The position numbers were made by a program, and so were the translations under genes. A stretch of 64,000 nucleotides of DNA from Marifrigoribacter sp047730175 (lineage in GTDB: Bacteria; Bacteroidota; Bacteroidia; Flavobacteriales; Flavobacteriaceae): the NCBI RefSeq assembly GCF_047730175.1, contig NZ_CP159833.1, positions 1,488,001-1,552,000 of the forward strand. The letters are read 5' to 3'. Positions 39,047-46,734 of the stretch are shown here, piece after piece; position 1 is the stretch's first letter; the number at the start of each line of letters is the position of its first letter. Below the pieces are notes generated by a model, which worked only from the letters and a program-made list of their open reading frames with translations, made no database searches and was not told where the DNA came from.

Positions 39047-39774
39047 GAATCTTTATTATGTTCTAGAATATAATTTAATCCTTCTAACAAAAAATTAGAG
39101 TCCGCAAAGATGTCATTTTTTAAGCTATCTCGCAAAAAATCAGCGTCTCCTCCTGTTAAAATAACTGTTAAATTCTTGAATTTTTCAATGTATAGGGAAA
39201 TAAAGCCCTCAATTTCATTTGTAACTCCCTTAACAACACCAATTTGTATCGATAATTTTGTAGAGTTACCAATCCACTTTTTTGGCTTTTCCTTATCTAA
39301 AAGAGGAAGCTTATCAGTAAAATTATGTAAAGCTTCATATCTCATATTAATTCCTGGAGAAATAGCTCCTCCAAGATATTTGTTGTCGTCTGATAAAAAA
39401 TCATACGTTATACAACTACCAGCATCAATTACTAGTACATTTTCTTTAGGAAATTTAATTGCTGCGGCACTTATCAATGCAATACGATCGACTCCTAATG
39501 TTTTTGGAGTTGCATATTCGTTTTTAAATGGAACTTTAGCCTTCTGACTTAAAACAAAAACAGCATATTTTTTCTTTAACGCTGAAAAATCTTCTCGAGG
39601 AAAGTTGCCGACGGAAGAAATAATTACTTTTTGAATCGTAGGAAAAGCCTTTTCTAGTTCTTCAAGAACTTCTGAAAAATCATTAATATGGCAGCTTCTT
39701 TTTTCTTGAAGTACTTGATTCTCAAACAAAGCAAGCTTTACAAGCGTGTTTCCTACATCTATAATTAAGTTCAT
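39040..39774 (-). CDS. coaX: Type III pantothenate kinase
   Basis: A 244-residue ASKHA-fold kinase performing the first step of coenzyme A synthesis. The motifs are the phosphate-1 loop 'IDVGNTLVK' (Asp6), 'TLGVDRIALISAA', the central 'VIDAGSCITYDF' and 'LTGGDADFL'. It is the first gene of a minus-strand envelope operon and overlaps the next gene by 7 bp. Placement of CoaX ahead of an outer-membrane protein is seen in related flavobacteria. Confidence 0.93.
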   Translation of the reverse strand: MNLIIDVGNTLVKLALFENQVLQEKRSCHINDFSEVLEELEKAFPTIQKVIISSVGNFPREDFSALKKKYAVFVLSQKAKVPFKNEYATPKTLGVDRIALISAAAIKFPKENVLVIDAGSCITYDFLSDDNKYLGGAISPGINMRYEALHNFTDKLPLLDKEKPKKWIGNSTKLSIQIGVVKGVTNEIEGFISLYIEKFKNLTVILTGGDADFLRDSLKNDIFADSNFLLEGLNYILEHNKDSC

Positions 39775-39921
39775 GAATTTATATAAAGGCTTAAAAATAC
39801 AAATGAATATTTTAATGGTAAGTTAAAGATTCTTTAAACATTGAAAAAATAATTAAATTTTTTTTAAATTTATATTTTTTACAAAATAAAATAAGGCTAT
39901 ATTTGCCATCGCTTTTAAGCA

Positions 39922-39994
39922 GGTGCCTTAGCTCAGTTGGTAGAGCAATGGACTGAAAATCCATGTGTCCCTAGTTCGATTCTTGGAGGCACCA
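39922..39994 (+). tRNA. tRNA-Phe (GAA)
   Basis: A full cloverleaf of 73 nt. The acceptor arms GGTGCCT and AGGCACC are perfect, the D arm reads 'GCTCAGTTGGTAGAGC', and the anticodon stem is ATGGA/TCCAT around CTGAAAA, giving anticodon GAA. The T loop is TTCGATT. The T stem CCTAG/CTTGG has a central T-T mismatch. The discriminator is A, and CCA is not encoded. A terminator hairpin begins 3 bp downstream. Confidence 0.96.
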
Positions 39995-39997
39995 CAG

Positions 39998-40034
39998 AAA
40001 AACCCTATAAACATTTGATTTATAGGGTTTTTTG
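39998..40034 (+). terminator. Terminator after tRNA-Phe
   Basis: AAAACCCTATAAA and TTTATAGGGTTTTTT form a 13-bp stem followed by T residues. Confidence 0.85.
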
Positions 40035-40040
40035 TTTTTA

Positions 40041-40066
40041 GTGGATAACATTTGTGGATAACATTT
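40041..40066 (+). repeat. Perfect 13-bp tandem duplication
   Basis: GTGGATAACATTT occurs twice back to back (40041-40053 and 40054-40066), immediately after the tRNA-Phe terminator. It could be a replication slip or a trace of insertion. Confidence 0.7.
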
Positions 40067-40180
40067 TTCAAATTATTTGCAGATCACAATAAAAATATGT
40101 TTTTGACTATTCATTATGTTTTAGCATCTTAACATCTAATATCTTTATTATTCCTTTATTTATCCGATTACATATTTCTG

Positions 40181-40230
40181 TTAAGGGCTAATAACTTATG
40201 TTACTGGTTCGTATCCAGTATGACCCACCA
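40181..40230 (+). pseudogene. 3' half of a tRNA gene (remnant)
   Basis: The sequence ends ATGACCC-A-CCA, preceded by a perfect T arm ACTGG-TTCGTAT-CCAGT (40203-40219). The upstream 40181-40200 stretch is only a weak anticodon-arm match ('CTAATAA' loop). No 5' acceptor strand GGGTCAT or D arm is found at the right distance. The T loop lacks the near-universal A58. A terminator-like hairpin follows directly, as after real tRNAs. I infer a truncated tRNA, perhaps an integration-site duplicate. Confidence 0.55.
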
Positions 40231-40266
40231 AAAAAACCAGTAAATCCTTTATTTACGGGGTTTTTG
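40231..40266 (+). terminator. Terminator-like hairpin behind the tRNA remnant
   Basis: AAAACC-A-GTAAAT (to 40245) pairs with ATTTAC-GG-GGTTTTT (from 40251) around a short CCTTT loop. Confidence 0.65.
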
Positions 40267-40304
40267 GTATTTGGTGGTATTAAATTTACACTTTATTTAT
40301 AAAT

Positions 40305-40513
40305 TTAATTTTCTTCTACAATTATAATATCACCTTGTATTTGTTTTAAAATCTTTCGAAAATCTATATTTCATAAGCACCACTAATAATAAACTCTTGA
40401 TGCAAGTTATGAACCCTAATATTAATTTTGTAAGCAGCTTCATTTTGAAACTCTCTTGTATTTAAACCTTTGATGATTTATTCGTGCTCAATGCGGAATC
40501 CGAATCCATTAAC
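40305..40513 (-). pseudogene. Decayed coding remnant, unidentified
   Basis: On the minus strand a protein-like stretch (EFQNEAAYKINIRVHNLHQ, then EFIISGAYEI) is followed, after a one-base shift, by 'DFRKILKQIQGDIIIVEEN' and a stop at 40305. Upstream a further 'VNGFGFRIEHE' precedes an in-frame stop. No start codon is available. The amino-acid composition looks coding, but I do not recognise the family. The rest of 40267-40567 shows nothing I can name. Confidence 0.35.
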
Positions 40514-40567
40514 AATAGAAAGTATTTATAAACATTATTTAACTATAATTCACTTAATAATATTTAG

Positions 40568-41343
40568 CCCATAAAATTTTGCCATTATATTAAAATATAC
40601 TTTTTAACACTGTGCTCTTCCCTCTTTAAAAAACCCTTAGATCCCCCTTTAATTATAATACATGGATCAAATGGTTGCGCTCCAATTAGCTTAGAAACTT
40701 ATCCGAATTTATCAACTCAGTACCAAGTGTTTGCTATTGATGTTCTTGCTCAGCCTAACAAAAGTACTGCAACAAGACTAAGCATGAAAGATGATTCTTA
40801 TGGGAAATGGATTAATGAAATAATACAATCACTAAATTTAAATAACGTAACACTTGTCGGATTTTCATTTGGAGGTTTAGTGATTTTGAAAACACTGATA
40901 AATAGTGAAGATAAAATCAAAGAAGTGTATCTAGCCTCTCCTGCTTACATCGTAAATGGAAACCCTTTAAAGGCTTTATTCAAAGTCTTTATTCCTATGA
41001 AGCGATATATGAAAACTAAAAAAATAAAATTTGTAGAGAAATTTCTAAGTGAAGTGTTTACGGATCGAGATGAATTTGCGATAAAGTACCTTTCTAAAGT
41101 TTTTTTACATTTTAATATGGACTTTACGCCTGTTCCTGTTATCAGTGAAGCAGAAGCAAAGGGAATTAAAACTCCAATAACTTTGATAGCAGCAAAAAAT
41201 GATATTATGCTTCCTGGTGAGAAAATGCTTAAAAGAACTTCAAAAATATTTTCATCTATAAAAAAACCGTATTGCTTGAGAATTCTAAACATGTTCAGAA
41301 CAAAACGGACAACTTAAAAATAGAAGAAATAATAATGAAATAA
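40568..41343 (+). pseudogene. Alpha/beta hydrolase, 5'-truncated and frameshifted
   Basis: An alpha/beta-hydrolase coding sequence that is broken twice. In frame upstream of the first possible start (GTG 40727) lies the oxyanion motif 'IIIHGSNG' (40652-40675), but no ATG, GTG or TTG exists between the stop at 40565 and that point. The nucleophile elbow is 'GFSFGG'. Near 41270, within or after an A run, the frame shifts. The open frame ends 'MFRTKRTT' at 41317, while the +1 frame continues 'LENSKHVQNKTDNLKIEE' with the expected catalytic His, to a stop at 41343. It lies directly before the first cassette-boundary repeat. Confidence 0.75.
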
Positions 41344-41350
41344 AAACGTG

Positions 41351-41485
41351 TTACAACACTGTATAAAATTTATGCTAACTTTAAAGAAAAATTTTAAAAC
41401 CAAAACAACCAATTAATATTTGTACTAGGTTGAAAAACCTTCGGATTTTAAGCCGCATAAATCTTATACAAGACCGTTAGGCAAA
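41351..41485 (+). repeat. attC-like structured repeat, copy 1
   Basis: It opens with TTACAAC (41351-41357) and closes with GTTAGGC (41476-41482). The inner stem is GTATAAAATT (41361-41370) with AATCTTATAC (41460-41469), nine pairs plus one A-C mismatch. Its closing GTTAGGCAAA is the exact reverse complement of the opening TTTGCCTAAC of copy 2. The partner of its own opening box is not found upstream, which fits loss of the left end of the preceding hydrolase cassette. Confidence 0.72.
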
Positions 41486-41506
41486 ATATATCAGACTTAA
41501 TAGAAT

Positions 41507-42394
41507 ATGAATTTATTAAATAAACTTTACCAAATTTTTCTATCTGAATACGCCAAACAGCGGATTGAAAAAACAATACTATATGTTGCGTTATTTGGCT
41601 TTTTTATTCACTTAATTTTAATTTACTTATCAAATTTTGGTATAGTAAATTTGTCTTTAGAATCGGAATTATTTAAAAATCCGATATCGGCAATTTACAC
41701 CCCATTCTCATTTATACTTGTTTATGAAGTTTACTTATTAATCTATTACTTACCAAAATCATTTACCACCTACATAACTAAACAGTATGAAATTATAACA
41801 CTTATAATTATCCGAAAATTATTTAAAGATTTATCTGCTCTTGAACTGTCATCAGACTGGTTTGAAATAAAAGGAGATTTGCAATTTACCTATGATATCT
41901 TGGCTTCAGTTATTCTTTTCTATTTGATTTTTCAGTTTCAAAAACAAGGAATGCAAAAATCAACGCAACAAAAGAACAATAAATTAAAAATTGAAAGATT
42001 CATTCGTAGAAAGAAAATAATTGCCGTTGTTTTAGTTCCAATATTTTTTACAATGGCTTTGGTTACACTTTTTAATTGGACATCAGATATTTCCTTTACT
42101 TCAAACAAGTTGCCCAGTTTTGAAACGGTTAATAATTTATTCTTTGACGAATTTTTCACCGTTCTGATATTAGTGGATGTCGTTCTCCTGTTAATTTCCT
42201 TCTTTTACACAGATAAATTTCACAAAATAATAAGAAATTCTGGTTTTGTAGTTTCAACAATTTTAATCCGTATGTCATTCGGAGTAAGCGGGTTAATTAG
42301 TGCAATTTTAATTGTAGTAGCTGTCCTGTTTGGATTAGCAATAATAATAATCCATAATAAATATGAAAAAAATACTTTGCCTAACAACGTATAA
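41507..42394 (+). CDS. Polytopic membrane protein of unknown function (cassette gene)
   Basis: A 295-residue protein with about seven hydrophobic helices, mostly short loops and a Lys/Gln-rich cytoplasmic segment near residues 145-165. I do not recognise the family. It is enclosed by attC-like copies 1 and 2. Its last codons (PNNV and stop) are read from inside copy 2, so the C-terminus depends on the repeat. It has no neighbour within the cassette and presumably carries its own promoter in the 20 bp leader or the repeat. Confidence 0.7.
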   Translation: MNLLNKLYQIFLSEYAKQRIEKTILYVALFGFFIHLILIYLSNFGIVNLSLESELFKNPISAIYTPFSFILVYEVYLLIYYLPKSFTTYITKQYEIITLIIIRKLFKDLSALELSSDWFEIKGDLQFTYDILASVILFYLIFQFQKQGMQKSTQQKNNKLKIERFIRRKKIIAVVLVPIFFTMALVTLFNWTSDISFTSNKLPSFETVNNLFFDEFFTVLILVDVVLLLISFFYTDKFHKIIRNSGFVVSTILIRMSFGVSGLISAILIVVAVLFGLAIIIIHNKYEKNTLPNNV

Positions 42395-42513
42395 AATTAA
42401 TTGCTCGTTTTAGCCTATTTACTAAAGTCCTAGTGGACTTTCTATCTGTGATTTATTTGCTAAATTTAGTGATTAAAACACGTAACTAATCTTATACAAA
42501 GCCGTTGTAGTGC
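42379..42513 (+). repeat. attC-like structured repeat, copy 2
   Basis: The opening box is GCCTAAC (42379-42385) and the closing box GTTGTAG (42504-42510). The inner stem is GTATAAAATT (42389-42398) with AATCTTATAC (42488-42497). The middle hairpin is AAAGTCC-TAGT-GGACTTT (42424-42441). The 10 bases TTTGCCTAAC match, inverted, the GTTAGGCAAA that ends copy 1. Confidence 0.78.
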
Positions 42514-42616
42514 ATTAACATGAAATACTACCTGCGATAACTTTTCACAATATCCCTAGAGTTTTTATTTAATTATTTGTTAATTTAGACAACAACCAAA
42601 AACAGAACATCTTTTA

Positions 42617-43744
42617 ATGTATTATGATATTATTATAGTTGGCGGTGGACTAGCGGGATTGGCAAGTGCAATACATTTATCTAAAAAGGGACTGTCTGTA
42701 CTTTTAATAGAAAAGAACGAATACCCCAAACATAAAGTTTGTGGTGAGTATATTTCTAATGAGGTATTACCTTATTTAAAAGCCTTAGATTTTAATCCAT
42801 TCGACTTTGGTGCAAAAAACATAGTTAATTTTACATTAAGTACGCCCAGAAGCAGATCTATAAGCGCTAAATTACCTACTGGAGGTTTTAGCATTAGCCG
42901 CTATTGCATCGATTGGGAGTTGTCTAAAAAAGCAAAACATTATGGTGCTCAAATATTGCATATAAACGTTACTGACATTCAATTCAAAAACGATCAATTC
43001 CAGGTATTTACCAGTCAAGAAAAGCAATATACCTCAGAGTTTGTTATTGGATCTTTTGGAAAACGATCTAATCTGGATGTAAAAATGAAAAGAGATTTCA
43101 CTAAAAAAGATGCTCCATTTTTAGGTGTGAAAGCACATTACAAAGGAACTTTTCCTGAAGATGCTGTTGGACTGCATAATTTTGTAGGCGGTTATTGTGG
43201 TATTTCCAAAGTAGAAACCAATCTAGTAAACATCTGTTATATTGCAGATTTTAAGTCATTTAAACAACACAAAAACATAGACGATTTTCAAATGAAAGTA
43301 CTTAGTGAAAACAAGTATTTAAAAGAGGTTTTCGATACATATGAGTTAGCTTTCGAAAAACCATTAGCAATAAGTCAAGTTTCATTTTTGGAAAAAGAAC
43401 CCGTAGAGAACCATATTCTAATGTGCGGTGACAGTGCAGGGATGATTCACCCATTAGCTGGAAATGGAATGAGTATGGCGATCAGAGCGGCTCAAATGGC
43501 TTCTGAGCAAATTCTAAAATTTAAATCTGGAGAAATAAACTCTAGAACAGAATTAGAAAACGAATACATCAAAATTTGGAACAAAGAGTTTAGCGTTAGA
43601 CTAAAGTCGGGGCATATGATAGCAAGGGTATTCAGACTAGGATTATTTTCTGAATTGATTATGTTGTTTTTAAAGACATTTCCGTTTATATTGCCATATA
43701 TCATTAAAAGAACACACGGTAAAATCATGAGAGCAGAACTATAA
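42617..43744 (+). CDS. FAD-dependent oxidoreductase of a type III PKS operon
   Basis: A 375-residue flavoprotein of the UbiH/PHBH or geranylgeranyl-reductase-like group. The FAD-binding motif GGGLAGLASAIHLS is at the N-terminus, with 'KHKVCGEYIS' typical of this group, and the second FAD motif 'GDSAGMIHPLAGNGMSMAI' is near residue 272. It may hydroxylate or oxidise the polyketide ring to a quinone (inference). The stop overlaps the ATG of the methyltransferase gene by one base, making it the first gene of an eight-gene operon. Confidence 0.85.
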   Translation: MYYDIIIVGGGLAGLASAIHLSKKGLSVLLIEKNEYPKHKVCGEYISNEVLPYLKALDFNPFDFGAKNIVNFTLSTPRSRSISAKLPTGGFSISRYCIDWELSKKAKHYGAQILHINVTDIQFKNDQFQVFTSQEKQYTSEFVIGSFGKRSNLDVKMKRDFTKKDAPFLGVKAHYKGTFPEDAVGLHNFVGGYCGISKVETNLVNICYIADFKSFKQHKNIDDFQMKVLSENKYLKEVFDTYELAFEKPLAISQVSFLEKEPVENHILMCGDSAGMIHPLAGNGMSMAIRAAQMASEQILKFKSGEINSRTELENEYIKIWNKEFSVRLKSGHMIARVFRLGLFSELIMLFLKTFPFILPYIIKRTHGKIMRAEL

Positions 43745-44451
43745 TGTTTATAAATACAACAAATAGAAGCACCAAAATTGAGATTATGGATGACCTTGAT
43801 ATGAGCGGTGAAACTCTTATCAATTCACTGGATCAACTGGCCAATATAAATAAATGGTTGGGCGGTAACAAAACAACTATTGATTCGCTTAAGACTATAT
43901 TAAAAACCAACCCCAAAGACAAAACGATTAGCATTGTAGACTTAGGTTGTGGAAATGGCGATATGCTGAGAAAAGTCGCCCATTTTGGCAGAAAAAATGG
44001 TTATAAATTCGAATTGTTAGGTATAGATGCAAATCAAGCCACTATTGATTATGCCATTCAATTATCGGCTAACTTCCCAGAAATAACTTACAAAAAAGAA
44101 GACGTTTTATCCAAAGAATTTGCAACTCACACCTACGATATTGCAATGTGTACTTTGTTTCTTCATCATTTTGAAGATCCTATTGCTTTAGACTTTATTC
44201 AAACCCTGCTTAAAAATGCCAAAATAGGTGTTGTCATTAATGATTTACATCGTCACTGGTTGGCCTACTACCTTTTCAAATTATTAACATCGGTTTTTGG
44301 TAACGAGATGACAAGAGAAGATGGTTTAACATCCATCTTAAAAGCATTTAAACGCCAAGATCTAGATCGGTTTTCAAAAAAAATAAATTTCAAAAGCACC
44401 ATAACTTGGCGATGGGCATTTCGTTACCAATGGATAATTAACAAAACATGA
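43744..44451 (+). CDS. SAM-dependent methyltransferase of a type III PKS operon
   Basis: A 235-residue class I methyltransferase. Motif I is 'IVDLGCGNGDMLRKVA' near residue 60, then 'LLGIDANQATIDYA' and 'CTLFLHHFEDP'. It overlaps the upstream oxidoreductase gene by one base and the PKS gene by four (ATGA). The context suggests O- or C-methylation of the polyketide product. The nucleophile and position cannot be read from the sequence. Confidence 0.87.
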   Translation: MFINTTNRSTKIEIMDDLDMSGETLINSLDQLANINKWLGGNKTTIDSLKTILKTNPKDKTISIVDLGCGNGDMLRKVAHFGRKNGYKFELLGIDANQATIDYAIQLSANFPEITYKKEDVLSKEFATHTYDIAMCTLFLHHFEDPIALDFIQTLLKNAKIGVVINDLHRHWLAYYLFKLLTSVFGNEMTREDGLTSILKAFKRQDLDRFSKKINFKSTITWRWAFRYQWIINKT

Positions 44452-45500
44452 GCGTAAAAATAACATCTGTAGCAATACAGCTACCCCCATATACAAGATC
44501 AACCGAAGAAATAATTCCTTTTCTTAAGGTTTGGCTATCTGGACAAGATGAACGGTACCAGCGTAAAGTTATTAAACTATTCGAAAATGCTGGAGTAGAA
44601 AGAAGGTACTCTATTATGGATGCTGAGGAAGTATTTCTAAAAACTTCATTTGAAGAAAAGAATGATATATATAAGCGTGAAACCATAAAACTGGCTGAGG
44701 GTGCTTTAACCAAAGCGTTAAATAAGGCCAGCCTTAATCCTACCGATATTGATTTTATTATTACTGTAAGTTGCACCGGAATTATGATTCCATCTGTAGA
44801 TGCTTATCTCATAAATAAATTAGATATGAAACAGGATATTGTAAGACTTCCTGTTACTGAAATGGGCTGTGTGGCTGGAATTTCTGGTATGATATACGCC
44901 AACAATTTCCTTAAAGCGAATCCAAATAAACGAGCGGTTGTTATAGCGATAGAATCTCCTACTTCCACTTTTCAAATTGAGGATTTTTCTATGGTCAACA
45001 TTGTAAGTGCTGCTATTTTTGGAGATGGATGTGCCTGTACCATACTTTCTTCTTATGAAGAAGAAGAAGGTCCCGAAATAATTGATGAAGCCATGTATCA
45101 TTTTTACGATTCGGAACACATGATGGGATTTGAACTTAAAAATACAGGACTTCAAATGGTTTTGGATAAAGAAGTACCTGAAAAAATCGCTACTCATTTC
45201 CCTAAATTTGTACACCCTTTTTTAGAACGAAATAATTTATCTATTGAAGACGTTGATCATCTCATTTTCCATCCAGGAGGTAAAAAAATTGTACAAACTA
45301 TAGAAGAACTATTTGGTTCTTTGGGAAAGAATATAGATATTACAAAAGCGGTATTGAAGGACTACGGAAACATGTCAAGTGCTACGGTACTTTACGTACT
45401 GGAAAGATTTATAAATCAAGGTGTTAAAAAAGGAGATATTGGACTAATGCTGAGCTTTGGACCAGGTTTTACAGCTCAAAGGTTACTACTGAAATGGTAA
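44448..45500 (+). CDS. Type III polyketide synthase
   Basis: A 350-residue chalcone-synthase-fold enzyme. The complete catalytic triad is Cys141 ('MGCVAG'), His275 ('FHPGGKK') and Asn308 ('YGNMSSA'). The family condenses malonyl-CoA units onto an acyl starter and cyclises the chain to a resorcinol, pyrone or phloroglucinol. A dedicated ACP and fatty-acid enzymes follow, so a long-chain acyl starter is likely (inference). It overlaps the methyltransferase gene by 4 bp and the SDR gene by 7 bp. Confidence 0.93.
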   Translation: MSVKITSVAIQLPPYTRSTEEIIPFLKVWLSGQDERYQRKVIKLFENAGVERRYSIMDAEEVFLKTSFEEKNDIYKRETIKLAEGALTKALNKASLNPTDIDFIITVSCTGIMIPSVDAYLINKLDMKQDIVRLPVTEMGCVAGISGMIYANNFLKANPNKRAVVIAIESPTSTFQIEDFSMVNIVSAAIFGDGCACTILSSYEEEEGPEIIDEAMYHFYDSEHMMGFELKNTGLQMVLDKEVPEKIATHFPKFVHPFLERNNLSIEDVDHLIFHPGGKKIVQTIEELFGSLGKNIDITKAVLKDYGNMSSATVLYVLERFINQGVKKGDIGLMLSFGPGFTAQRLLLKW

Positions 45501-46294
45501 GAGAATTTGAAAATAAAAATGAGTGGGCTATCATACTTGGCGCTTCAAGTGGACTAGGCTTATCTACTGCTAAAAAACTCGCAAAAGAAGGCTTGAATTT
45601 ATGCTTGATTTATCGGGCTCGAAAAAGCGATGTTGCGGCTATTGAATCAGAATTTGAAGCGATTGTTTCAAATAGTAAAGTAAAATTACTTCATTTCAAT
45701 AAAGATGTGGTAAAATCGGAAAATAGAGAATCTATCCTTACCCAGTTAGAACAAAATTTGCAAGAAACTGGTAAAGTGAAATGCTTAGTTCATAGTATTG
45801 CCAAAGGAAATTTAAAACCCATGACTGCTGATGGAGCTAGGGAATTACAAAATGATGATTTTCACATTACGATGGAGAACATGGCCTTTAGTTTATACGA
45901 TTGGACAAAGCATATTTTTAGTAAAAAAATATTCTCAAAAGATGCTCGCATCTTAAGTTTTACCAGCGAAGGAAATAAAAAAGCATGGCAAAATTATGCG
46001 GCCGTTTCTGCAGCTAAAGTTGCTTTAGAAGCTATCTCAAGAAACATTGCATTAGAATTTGCTCCACACGGAATTAAAGCAAATTGTATAGAGGCTGGAA
46101 TTACAGACACTGCGTCTTTAAGAATGATTCCAGGAAATGAAAAACTAAAAGAATATACTATCCAACGAAATCCATTTAAAAGACTCACCACACCGGAAGA
46201 TATTGCTAATGTGGTTTATCTATTAACCAAAGAAGAATCTAAATGGATTACAGGAGTAACAATTCCTGTTAACGGAGGAGAACATTTAAGTTAA
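45494..46294 (+). CDS. Enoyl-ACP reductase-like SDR protein
   Basis: A 266-residue short-chain dehydrogenase. The NAD(P)-binding motif is 'GASSGLGLSTAKKLA' and the C-terminal signature 'ITGVTIPVNGGEHLS'. The catalytic pair is Tyr168 and Lys175 separated by six residues (YAAVSAAK). This is the Y-x6-K spacing of FabI/FabL enoyl reductases rather than the Y-x3-K of ketoreductases. 'HSIAKGNL' also fits enoyl reductases. It probably reduces the enoyl-ACP made by the dehydratase encoded 1 bp downstream. Confidence 0.82.
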   Translation: MVREFENKNEWAIILGASSGLGLSTAKKLAKEGLNLCLIYRARKSDVAAIESEFEAIVSNSKVKLLHFNKDVVKSENRESILTQLEQNLQETGKVKCLVHSIAKGNLKPMTADGARELQNDDFHITMENMAFSLYDWTKHIFSKKIFSKDARILSFTSEGNKKAWQNYAAVSAAKVALEAISRNIALEFAPHGIKANCIEAGITDTASLRMIPGNEKLKEYTIQRNPFKRLTTPEDIANVVYLLTKEESKWITGVTIPVNGGEHLS

Positions 46295-46295
46295 T

Positions 46296-46727
46296 ATGGA
46301 ATTCGAAGAAATAATAGCAAAACTCCCCTACCAAGATCCATTTCTTTTTGTGGATGAAATACTCGAGGTGGACGAAAACGGTATTACTGGTTCCTATACC
46401 TACGATGCTGGACACGACTTTTATAAAGGTCATTTTAAAAATAATCCTGTTACGCCTGGCGTTATTTTAACTGAAACCATGGCTCAGATTGGAGTGGTTT
46501 CATTTGGAATTTATCTTTTGAGTAAATCAGGAAATCCGTTAAATGAAATAAATATTGCTTTAACTTCTTCGGAAGTGGATTTCTTTAAGCCTATTTTCCC
46601 TGGGGAGAAGGTTATTGTAAAAAGTAAAAAAGAGTATTTTAGGTTCAATAAATTGAAATGTAAAGTGGAAATGTTTAACGAAGAAGGAGTGTTGGTTTGT
46701 AGAGGTAAAATAGCAGGCATGATATAA
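46296..46727 (+). CDS. FabZ-like 3-hydroxyacyl-ACP dehydratase
   Basis: A 143-residue hot-dog fold protein. The catalytic His46 lies in 'FYKGHFKNNPVTPG' and Glu60 in 'LTETMAQ', the exact FabZ signature. It would dehydrate 3-hydroxyacyl chains on the dedicated ACP encoded two genes later. The spacing is 1 bp from the reductase gene and 7 bp to the ketosynthase gene. Confidence 0.9.
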   Translation: MEFEEIIAKLPYQDPFLFVDEILEVDENGITGSYTYDAGHDFYKGHFKNNPVTPGVILTETMAQIGVVSFGIYLLSKSGNPLNEINIALTSSEVDFFKPIFPGEKVIVKSKKEYFRFNKLKCKVEMFNEEGVLVCRGKIAGMI

Positions 46728-46734
46728 TATTAAT

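Noticed and set aside
40041..40066. Tandem 13-mers as a possible CRISPR or iteron start
   Set aside because: Only two adjacent copies with no spacers, and no cas or replication gene nearby.
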